From Spirochaetaceae bacterium (lineage in GTDB: Bacteria > Spirochaetota > Spirochaetia > Treponematales > Treponemataceae), in assembly GCA_017382775.1 (NCBI GenBank), contig JAFNZQ010000130.1, forward strand, positions 1 through 5,431: 5,431 bases of DNA. Direction: 5' to 3'. The notes beneath the pieces were generated by a model. The model did not search any database and was not told the origin of the DNA. It worked only from the letters and a program-made list of their open reading frames with translations. Of the stretch, positions 1 through 5,431 are shown in pieces (the first letter of the stretch is position 1; the number at the start of each line of letters is the position of its first letter). A program made the translations under genes and the position numbers.

Positions 1-578
1 ACCATAAATCTTAAAACGGCAGTTTGCAACGATGACAGAATTGTCATGGACAAAATGCAAAGTCCGATCAAAATAAAAAGTTTATTGCGAAAGCCCATAA
101 AACGTAACTTGGGAATTTTGCAGGTGATTTTTCCGTAAATTGCAGTAACAAAAGAATCGATTCCCCCAAGAAGCTGTTGATTCCCTCGACCTAAAAAGTA
201 CAGTAAAAGACGAACTGCCAGCAGCACAACAAGAAACATAATAAACTGGTTAGCCAAACTGAAAATCGCCAGAAAAATTGTTCCCAAAATGGAAATCAAG
301 GAAAACTGTCCGGTCGTCGCCACGGAAAAAAACAACTGCCGAAGTAAACTTAAAGTGAAAATTGCCACAATCGGGGAAAAATCCAGCATTCCTATTTGCA
401 AAAAACGGATTCGACGGAAAAAATTCAAAAACGGATCGCATAATTGGGACAACACATTTCCCACCGTCGAATAATTCAAAGATGGTATCCAGGTTAAAAA
501 AACACGAATTACCAACAACAACGAGTAAATCCTGATAAAAGAGGAAATCATCATTAAAATTTGAGCGATTACATTCAT
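1..578 (-). CDS. YggT-family integral membrane protein, two-domain form (partial, C-terminus off the left edge)
   Basis: The frame reads 192 codons from ATG at 578 and is still open at base 1, so the C-terminus is missing. The family match comes from the first YggT repeat: a hydrophobic helix, then RVFLTWIPSLN, CDPFLNFFRRI and GMLDFSPIVAI (residues about 25-72), the classic R..L.W.P / DP.L..FRR / DFSP pattern. A second, weaker copy follows (about residues 110-180), with RLLLYFLGRGN and a basic segment ending in a hydrophobic helix. Likely membrane segments lie at about residues 4-29, 66-88, 93-107, 110-129 and 166-184. YggT proteins are small inner-membrane proteins of poorly defined function, linked in some bacteria to osmotic tolerance or to cell division; no enzymatic role is visible. 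The start overlaps the dnaE stop (ATGA, 578-575), and an AAAAGG 10 bases upstream inside dnaE is a weak ribosome site, so expression probably depends on translational coupling. The family is fairly sure; the function is unknown. Confidence 0.88.
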   Translation of the reverse strand, partial: MNVIAQILMMISSFIRIYSLLLVIRVFLTWIPSLNYSTVGNVLSQLCDPFLNFFRRIRFLQIGMLDFSPIVAIFTLSLLRQLFFSVATTGQFSLISILGTIFLAIFSLANQFIMFLVVLLAVRLLLYFLGRGNQQLLGGIDSFVTAIYGKITCKIPKLRFMGFRNKLFILIGLCILSMTILSSLQTAVLRFM

Positions 579-3500
579 TCTAACCAAACCTTTTCCACAT
601 AAGGGGATTTTTGAATTTTTTCAATTGTTTCATCATCGTAAGTGATTTTAAAACAATCTGCAGCCTTAAAAGTTGCGTTTATTGAGTCGATATGAAAAAG
701 AACTTCTCCTCGACCGTTGGCAGCCTCGCAAATGGTATCTCGCAAGGGCTGCAATTCTTCATCTCTCAAAAAGCCATCCCGTAACATGATATGGACCTTT
801 TTGGCCGGAGGCAATGCCGGTTTTGGCGGTTCAGCCGGCTTGTTTTTGTCGATGATCCATTGGGGAACTTGACGACGCGCATTTGGTTTTGGGGGAACGG
901 AACCGTCCAGAGGAAAAAGACTTAACCCCACCATTTCCGGGCCATTGCCTTGGTCGCTGAAGTTTATTGTCCCATGAACCCCCACGTAATCTCCTATGGA
1001 AATGTTGCTTTTTTGTTTTTTCCATACTCGGGGAAAGAACACGACAGTTAATTCTCCGGAAAAGTCCTCCAGGGTTATTTTGGCCATTTCCTCGCCTTTT
1101 TTGGTGGTAAAAGAGGCAAAATCCACGATTTTTCCCGCCAAAGTGTATACAGTGTTTTCTTGATAGGTAAAATCGGTTTTTCCTTCTTTGTTGTTAAACT
1201 CTTCCATAAGAACGGAAATGTCCAAATCCTCCACTTCCTCAATACGTTCTCGCATTTCATCGTTAAGCGGTTCTGCGGATTTGTTTTTTTCAATCGGCTT
1301 CGTGACGGTTTTGCGATAAAAGCCCTGTGGTTCCGGCTTTGGCGGAACGGAGCCGTTCAGTGAGAAAAGGCTTAATCCCAGCATTTCCGGAATATTGCCT
1401 TGGTCGCTGAAGTTTATTGTCACATGAACCCCCACGTAATCGCCTATGGAAATGTTGCCTTTTAGTTCTTCCCAAACTTTTGGGAAAAACACGACTTTAA
1501 TTTTTCCCAAAAAGTCTTCCACGGTTATTTTGGCCATATTCTCACCCTTTTTGGTGGTAATAGGCATAAAATCCACAATTTTTCCCGCAAAAGTATATAC
1601 GGTGTTTTCACGATAGGTAAAATCGGCATCATCTTCTTCGTTACCTAATTCTTTCGTAAGAAGGGAAATGTTCAATTCCCCCACTTCCATAATGCGATCT
1701 CGCATTTCGTCATAGGGATGTCCGGAGAAGAAAAAGCCACACAGTTCATTTTCCTTGTTTAGGATTTCCTCCTTGGGCAATTCCGGCACAATGTCGAATT
1801 TAAATTCTTCGAAAAGATTAGCTCCCTCTCCGAAAAGGCTTTCTCCAACTGCGGAACGGGCTTTTGCGTATTCCAATGCGCGATCCAGGTTCACAGCCAA
1901 AGAGGTTCGATTGGGAGATTGCTCATTTGACACAGAATCGAAGGCGCCGGAATATATAAGGGATTCCATGTTTTTCTTGTTCACATAACCGGTCATTCTT
2001 TCCAGGAAATTCATAAAACTTGTAAATTTACCGTTGGCACTCCGTTCTTCGGTAATTTGAATTCCGATTTCTTCGCCCACATCCTTTATTCCGCAAAATC
2101 CGAAAACAACATTTCCCTCTGACACCGAAAAAAAGTTTTCCGACTTGTTTATATCCGGCGGAAGGATTGAAATGTCGTGACGCTTTGCATCCGTCACAAA
2201 AATGCCTATATCTTCCGCTTTATTTCTGCTTTCGTTTATTAAATTTGCCACATAAAATTCCGGAGCAAAATGGGCTTTTAAATAAGCAGTTTGATATGCC
2301 ACAAAAGCATAGGCCGCAGCGTGGCTCTTGTTAAAACCGTATCCGGCGAATTTTTCCATGATTTCGAAAATTTCGTCGGCTTTTTTCTCATCAAAATTGC
2401 AAGATTTTGCCTTTGGAATGAATTTTCCTTTCTCCGCGGCCATTACCTCCGGCTTTTTCTTTCCCATGGCACGACGAAGCAAATCCGCTTCACCCAAAGA
2501 ATATCCGGCAATTCGTTGAGCAGTCAACATAACTTGCTCTTGGTAAACCATAACACCGTTTGTTTCTTCCAAAATGTCTTTCAAAGACTCATGGGGATAA
2601 CGAACGGTTTTGGGGTTAAATTTACCGTCGATATATTGAGGGATAAAATCCATAGGTCCGGGACGATACAGAGCATTCATTGCCACAAGTTCGCTTACGG
2701 AATTGGGATGGAGTTGTTTCAAATACTTTTGCATTCCCGCAGATTCAAACTGGAAAACCCCCACCGTATCTCCGTGGCAAAAAAGTTGAAATGTTTTCTC
2801 GTCTCTATCAAGTATTTTCTGAGCAGAAAAATTTTCATATCCCGGTCTTCTTCGAATCAGTTTTTCCGCCCGTTTTATGAGAGTAAGGGTTTTTAATCCC
2901 AAATAATCCATTTTTACCAAACCGATTTGCTCGATAACGTCCATGGTATACTGAACTGCCGTAACATTATCCGCATTCTTTCCCTGGGATTTTACGGCAC
3001 AAACCGGAGCCCAATCCGGTAATGAGGTTCTTCCGATTACAATACCGGAAGCATGGAGAGATGTATTTCTGTGGCAACCTTCCAACTTTATTGCAAGTTT
3101 AAACAAATCATTGTATTTGGGATTATTCTTGTATTCCATTAAGCAGCCGCCATCCGGCACTTTATCCGTTGGTGGCTCAAGGGCGGCGGAGAGAGTAAAT
3201 TTTTTACTTGGCATCTTGGGAATTTTGGATTTTATCTCGGTCACTTCGGAAAGGGGAATATTCAATACCCGACCAACGTCAGCGATAATGGCCTTTGGTT
3301 GCTCGGTACTGAAAGTAACAATGTTTGCCACCTGATCATGACCGTATTTTTGCCTGGTGTATTCGATAATATCCTTGCGACCTTCTTCGCACATGTCAAT
3401 ATCGAAATCGGGCATGCTAATACGTTCCGGATTCAAAAATCGTTCGAAAAGAAGCCCGTATTCCATTGGATCGATATCCGTTATTGTCATGGCATAGGCC

Positions 3501-4621
3501 ACCAAAGAGCCGGCACCGGAACCGCGCCCCGGTCCTATGGGAATATCGTTTTTTTTCGCCCAGTTGATAAAGTCCCACACTATGAGAAAATAGCCGGAAA
3601 ATCCCATGGTAAAAATCGTATTTAATTCCATTTCGGCTCGTTCCCGTAACTGCGGCGTAATCTCCCCGTAACGGCGGACAAGGCCTTCTTCCACCAAATG
3701 GCGTACATAATCATCTTGAGTCTCAAAACCCTCCGGTATTTGATAAATGGGGAGACAGTCCTTCAATTCTTGAGTTTTGTATTTTTTGATAACGCAATCG
3801 TCGCACATTTCGGCTATTTTCCCTGTGTTGGAGACCGCCTCGGGATATTCCGGGAAAAGCTCGGCCATTTCCTCACCGGATTTCAAATAATATCCGGAAC
3901 CGTCGTAGCCTTTGTGATTGGGACTGTTCAACTCTTCCTTTCTGCCAATGCAAAGCAACACGTCGTGGGCCACGGCATCATCATCCATAACGTAGTGAAC
4001 ATCATTGGTCACCACCAAGGGAATATCGTGCTTTTTCGCCAACTCAACAAGCATGGGCATTACCCGGTCTTCATCGGCAATTCCGTGCTTTTGCAACTCA
4101 ATGAAAAAATTTTCTTTGCCGTAAATTTGTTGATATTTCAGTGCGGTTTCTTCCGCTTCCGGGGTTTTACCTTCCAGCAACAGCGATGGGATCTTTCCCG
4201 CAATACAAGCGGAAAGGCAAATGAGTCCTTCGGAATATTGTTCCATCACCTCTTCATCGATTCTGGGGCGGGAATAAAAGCCTTCCGTATAGGCCAAGGA
4301 GGACAACTTACAGAGGTTTTTATATCCTTGGGAATTTTTTGCCAGCAAAATAAGGTGATGATAATTCTTTTGATTTGCCACTCGTTGCCGGATTAAGCGA
4401 CTTTCCGCGGCCACATAAAATTCGCAACCGATTATGGGCTTAATTCCGGCATCCTTACACTGTTGTTCAAAATTCAATACACCGAACATATTTCCGTGAT
4501 CGGTAATTGCCAAGGCGGTAAATCCCAGTTCCTTGGCCCTTCCCACAAGAACCGGGATTTGAGCCATACTGTCGCATAAAGAGAAATCAGTGTGAACGTG
4601 TAAGTGAACAAAATTACCCAT
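575..4621 (-). CDS. dnaE: DNA polymerase III subunit alpha (DnaE) with a tandemly duplicated OB-fold module
   Basis: This is the catalytic subunit of the replicative DNA polymerase, 1348 residues from the preferred start; E. coli DnaE has 1160. Domains in order: PHP domain (1-about 275) with the full apparent metal ligand set H8, H10, D17, H42, E67, H88 or H89, C135, H179, D207 and H209; palm, thumb and fingers (about 290-830) with GPGRGSGAGS (363-372), catalytic D405 and D407 in PDFDID, and D572 in KMDYLG; a helix-hairpin-helix region (about 840-900); a possible clamp-binding segment ESLFG (927-931); two tandem OB folds (about 1000-1090 and 1150-1240); and a C-terminal domain (1267-1348, from VHIMLRDG to VWLE). 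A longer reading from ATG at 4642 adds seven residues. I prefer 4621 because GGTGGAG sits 6 bases upstream, family members begin close to FVHLHVH, and the promoter's predicted transcription start lies downstream of 4642. There is no frameshift. It is the C-family DnaE type, not PolC, as no exonuclease insertion is present. It probably forms an operon with the overlapping yggT-like gene. Confidence 0.97.
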   Translation of the reverse strand: MGNFVHLHVHTDFSLCDSMAQIPVLVGRAKELGFTALAITDHGNMFGVLNFEQQCKDAGIKPIIGCEFYVAAESRLIRQRVANQKNYHHLILLAKNSQGYKNLCKLSSLAYTEGFYSRPRIDEEVMEQYSEGLICLSACIAGKIPSLLLEGKTPEAEETALKYQQIYGKENFFIELQKHGIADEDRVMPMLVELAKKHDIPLVVTNDVHYVMDDDAVAHDVLLCIGRKEELNSPNHKGYDGSGYYLKSGEEMAELFPEYPEAVSNTGKIAEMCDDCVIKKYKTQELKDCLPIYQIPEGFETQDDYVRHLVEEGLVRRYGEITPQLRERAEMELNTIFTMGFSGYFLIVWDFINWAKKNDIPIGPGRGSGAGSLVAYAMTITDIDPMEYGLLFERFLNPERISMPDFDIDMCEEGRKDIIEYTRQKYGHDQVANIVTFSTEQPKAIIADVGRVLNIPLSEVTEIKSKIPKMPSKKFTLSAALEPPTDKVPDGGCLMEYKNNPKYNDLFKLAIKLEGCHRNTSLHASGIVIGRTSLPDWAPVCAVKSQGKNADNVTAVQYTMDVIEQIGLVKMDYLGLKTLTLIKRAEKLIRRRPGYENFSAQKILDRDEKTFQLFCHGDTVGVFQFESAGMQKYLKQLHPNSVSELVAMNALYRPGPMDFIPQYIDGKFNPKTVRYPHESLKDILEETNGVMVYQEQVMLTAQRIAGYSLGEADLLRRAMGKKKPEVMAAEKGKFIPKAKSCNFDEKKADEIFEIMEKFAGYGFNKSHAAAYAFVAYQTAYLKAHFAPEFYVANLINESRNKAEDIGIFVTDAKRHDISILPPDINKSENFFSVSEGNVVFGFCGIKDVGEEIGIQITEERSANGKFTSFMNFLERMTGYVNKKNMESLIYSGAFDSVSNEQSPNRTSLAVNLDRALEYAKARSAVGESLFGEGANLFEEFKFDIVPELPKEEILNKENELCGFFFSGHPYDEMRDRIMEVGELNISLLTKELGNEEDDADFTYRENTVYTFAGKIVDFMPITTKKGENMAKITVEDFLGKIKVVFFPKVWEELKGNISIGDYVGVHVTINFSDQGNIPEMLGLSLFSLNGSVPPKPEPQGFYRKTVTKPIEKNKSAEPLNDEMRERIEEVEDLDISVLMEEFNNKEGKTDFTYQENTVYTLAGKIVDFASFTTKKGEEMAKITLEDFSGELTVVFFPRVWKKQKSNISIGDYVGVHGTINFSDQGNGPEMVGLSLFPLDGSVPPKPNARRQVPQWIIDKNKPAEPPKPALPPAKKVHIMLRDGFLRDEELQPLRDTICEAANGRGEVLFHIDSINATFKAADCFKITYDDETIEKIQKSPYVEKVWLE
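824..1264 (-). repeat. Tandem duplication inside dnaE, second copy (C-terminal OB-fold module)
   Basis: This 441-base unit encodes DnaE residues 1120-1266. It contains a connecting helix (DEMRERI), an OB fold (about TVYTLAGKIVDF through MVGLSLFPLDG) and a proline-rich linker ending in KNKPAEPP. Bases 884-1264 align without gaps to 1334-1714 at an offset of 450. The linker then continues to align at an offset of 441 (KNKPAEP against KNKSAEP), so the copies abut directly and differ by three codons in the linker. By hand count, 91 of 127 residues are identical in the gap-free part. OB folds of DnaE bind single-stranded DNA ahead of the polymerase; which of the two copies does so here is unknown. 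Confidence 0.95.
1265..1714 (-). repeat. Tandem duplication inside dnaE, first copy (N-terminal OB-fold module)
   Basis: This 450-base unit encodes DnaE residues 970-1119. It begins directly after the conserved SGHP motif (966-969), which marks the usual junction between the helix-hairpin-helix region and the OB region in DnaE. It has the connecting helix DEMRDRI, the OB fold (TVYTFAGKIVDF to MLGLSLFSLNG) and a linker ending KNKSAEPL. Its position after SGHP is the normal place for the single OB fold of ordinary DnaE, but either copy could be the ancestral one. Both copies stay in frame and keep the ITTKKGE/FTTKKGE turn and VVFFP strand, so neither looks decayed. Confidence 0.95.
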
Positions 4622-4627
4622 AGTTAT

Positions 4628-4634
4628 CTCCACC
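4628..4634 (-). promoter_or_regulatory. Ribosome binding site deciding the dnaE start
   Basis: On the minus strand GGTGGAG lies 6 bases before the ATG at 4621, a good Shine-Dalgarno match at ideal distance. The in-frame ATG at 4642 lies upstream of this site and has only AT-rich promoter sequence before it. This makes the 1348-residue form the likely product. Confidence 0.85.
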
Positions 4635-4644
4635 AGTTTCATAC

Positions 4645-4673
4645 ATTGTACATTTTTTTTAAAGTTTTGTCAA
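4645..4673 (-). promoter_or_regulatory. Sigma-70/sigma-A type promoter for dnaE-yggT
   Basis: On the minus strand a consensus -35 TTGACA (4673-4668), a 17-base spacer and a -10 TACAAT (4650-4645; one mismatch to TATAAT) form a strong housekeeping promoter. The predicted transcription start is near 4638, leaving a leader of about 17 bases before ATG 4621. The -10 lies within a 9-base palindrome, TACAATGTA, that recurs upstream at 4687-4695. Confidence 0.85.
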
Positions 4674-4686
4674 GGAATCTTGCTGT

Positions 4687-4709
4687 TACAATGTAAAAAC
4701 TTTAAAAGT
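4687..4709. promoter_or_regulatory. Dyad elements between the divergent promoters (possible operator)
   Basis: Two short perfect dyads lie side by side: TACA-A-TGTA (4687-4695, extending to TTACA-A-TGTAA at 4686-4696) and ACTTT-A-AAAGT (4699-4709). Each also has a partner in the dnaE promoter on the opposite strand: TACAATGTA at 4650-4642 and AAAACTTTAAAA at 4668-4657 (compare 4696-4707 on plus). This suggests a regulator binding site or an old inverted duplication of promoter sequence. In AT-rich DNA short dyads arise by chance, so a regulatory role is only a guess. Confidence 0.35.
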
Positions 4710-4722
4710 ATGAATAAACACC

Positions 4723-4751
4723 TTGACAAGAACACAATATTGCTATATAAT
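4723..4751 (+). promoter_or_regulatory. Perfect-consensus sigma-70/sigma-A promoter for the ygfK-like gene
   Basis: TTGACA (4723-4728), a 17-base spacer and TATAAT (4746-4751) match the housekeeping consensus exactly in both boxes and spacing. The predicted transcription start is near 4758, giving a leader of about 24 bases before ATG 4782. The spacer contains the palindrome CAATATTG (4735-4742), which could host a repressor, but nothing else supports that. Confidence 0.9.
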
Positions 4752-4771
4752 ATACGGTGAAATAATTTTTT

Positions 4772-4775
4772 GGAG
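4772..4775 (+). promoter_or_regulatory. Ribosome binding site of the ygfK-like gene
   Basis: GGAG lies 6 bases before ATG 4782. It supports that start over the in-frame ATG four codons later (4794); both fit the family's usual N-terminal pattern M.D.M.PIPF, which begins at the first ATG. Confidence 0.8.
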
Positions 4776-4781
4776 TGTATT

Positions 4782-5431
4782 ATGTCTGACAAAATGACGC
4801 CGATACCTTTCAGCAAACTTTTGAATTGGGTTTTGACTGAAAAAGAAAAGTTGGGAACGATTTTCTCTATTCAACGACCATACAAGGCAGATGGTCGATT
4901 TAACCGAGATATTTTCGGAAGAAAACTTGAAACTCCCATTGGTCCGGCTGCCGGTCCTAACAGTCAGTTGGCGCAAAACATTGTTGCATCCTACTATGCG
5001 GGCGCCCGCTTTTTTGAGCTTAAAACCGTCCAAAACATGGATGGCGAAGAATTAAGCAAATGCGTCAGCAAACCCTGTATTACCGCTGCCGACGAATGCT
5101 ATAACTGCGAATGGTCCACCGAGCTTGAAGTTCCCCAGGCTCGTGATGAATACATAAAGGCCTGGATGATTTTGAACATGATGGCCAAGGAATTTGATTT
5201 GGGCGACATGGATGGCTTCCAGTTCAACATGAGTGTGGGTTACGATTTGGAAGGCATTAAAGGCCCCAAAGTTGCTCCCTTTATTGATGCAATGAAAGAC
5301 GCCTCCACCACCGAAATCTTTGCGGAATGCAAGGCCGTTCTTTTGGACGCTTGCGAACAAGGCAAATTTAAGAAATTCACAGCGGCCGATGTGGAAGCAA
5401 TTTCGCCCAATGTTTGCAATTCCGTAACAAT
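4782..5431 (+). CDS. ygfK: YgfK-type oxidoreductase subunit ('putative selenate reductase subunit'), N-terminal part
   Basis: The first 216 codons are present and the frame is open at the right edge; family members run to about 1000 residues, so roughly a fifth is seen. The visible part is the N-terminal region, related to the FMN-binding barrel of dihydroorotate dehydrogenase-like enzymes. Family motifs are MTPIPFSKLL (5-14), TPIGPAAGPNSQLAQNI (51-67), FFELKTVQ (77-84), KPCITAADECYN (97-108), EWSTEL (110-115), FNMSVGYDLEGIK (148-160) and AISPNVCNSVT (206-216). The missing remainder in this family carries glutamate synthase small-chain-like, FAD/NAD-binding and iron-sulfur regions. YgfK belongs to gene sets that include ssnA and molybdenum hydroxylase (xanthine dehydrogenase-like) genes. 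The selenate role is an inherited annotation; a part in purine or other reductive catabolism by anaerobes is also proposed, and nothing here decides between them. It is transcribed away from dnaE from its own perfect-consensus promoter. Confidence 0.9.
   Translation, partial: MSDKMTPIPFSKLLNWVLTEKEKLGTIFSIQRPYKADGRFNRDIFGRKLETPIGPAAGPNSQLAQNIVASYYAGARFFELKTVQNMDGEELSKCVSKPCITAADECYNCEWSTELEVPQARDEYIKAWMILNMMAKEFDLGDMDGFQFNMSVGYDLEGIKGPKVAPFIDAMKDASTTEIFAECKAVLLDACEQGKFKKFTAADVEAISPNVCNSVT

Noticed and set aside
289..474. Short plus-strand frame of 61 codons, and the minus frame at 250-441
   Set aside because: Both overlap the YggT-family gene in other frames. The YggT reading has clear family motifs and these do not.
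831..1475. Two similar short minus-strand frames (831-1025 and 1290-1475) that look like paralogues
   Set aside because: They resemble each other only because they are the same out-of-frame reading of the two dnaE OB repeats.
824..1714. The OB duplication as an assembly or sequencing artefact
   Set aside because: The copies differ at over a quarter of residues and by a three-codon linker change while both stay in frame. A misassembly would give near-identical copies.
2291..2896. Plus-strand open frame of 201 codons opposite dnaE
   Set aside because: It is antisense to strongly conserved polymerase core motifs (YRPGPMDFI, GYGFNKSHAAAY), and its composition is that of a shadow frame.
3698..4396. 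Long plus-strand open frame (232 codons) opposite dnaE
   Set aside because: It lies wholly antisense to the conserved PHP region of dnaE, resembles no family I know, and has no convincing ribosome site. It is a shadow of codon bias on the other strand.
575..4621. PolC, or an intein-containing polymerase, as the reason for the extra length
   Set aside because: No DnaQ-like exonuclease is inserted in the PHP domain and no intein splice motifs are present. The added length is explained by the second OB module.
4676..4720. Riboswitch, small RNA or tRNA in the divergent intergenic region
   Set aside because: Both predicted leaders are only about 17-24 bases long and the middle region lies upstream of both transcription starts. 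No stable hairpin or cloverleaf is seen.
4743..5360. Minus-strand frames opposite ygfK (4743-5033 and 5052-5360)
   Set aside because: The plus-strand frame carries the conserved YgfK motifs; the antisense frames have no recognisable content.

Overview
The window holds two genes transcribed leftward (dnaE, then a YggT-family membrane protein gene) and, diverging from them, the start of one gene transcribed rightward (ygfK-like). No RNA gene, mobile element or CRISPR array was found. The DNA is moderately AT-rich, with strong sigma-70/sigma-A type promoters and GGAG-type ribosome binding sites. The DnaE and YgfK sequences look most like those of spirochaetes of the Treponema type, judged from remembered family features such as SLHASGIVIG and GLVKMDYLGLKTLT. 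Other anaerobes, such as Clostridia, cannot be excluded without a search.

Layout. Positions 1-578 (minus) hold a YggT-family integral membrane protein that runs off the left edge. Positions 575-4621 (minus) hold a complete dnaE, the replicative DNA polymerase III alpha subunit, 1348 residues from the preferred start. The dnaE stop and the yggT start overlap in ATGA, so the two are very probably co-transcribed and translationally coupled. Positions 4622-4781 are a 160-base divergent control region. It has a near-consensus promoter for dnaE and a perfect-consensus promoter for the rightward gene, arranged around shared inverted sequence elements. Positions 4782-5431 (plus) hold the first 216 codons of a large YgfK-type oxidoreductase subunit, a family annotated as 'putative selenate reductase subunit', which runs off the right edge.

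The most unusual feature is inside dnaE. The OB-fold module near the C-terminus, together with its flanking linkers, is present twice in tandem (residues about 970-1119 and 1120-1266; DNA period 450/441 bases). The two copies are about 72% identical in protein over 127 gap-free residues. One stretch of 65 bases is almost identical between them, which suggests recent gene conversion. Apart from this the polymerase looks intact: all PHP metal ligands and the three catalytic aspartates are present. I see no evidence for a wholly new multi-gene system here; the duplicated OB module in an essential polymerase is the best lead.
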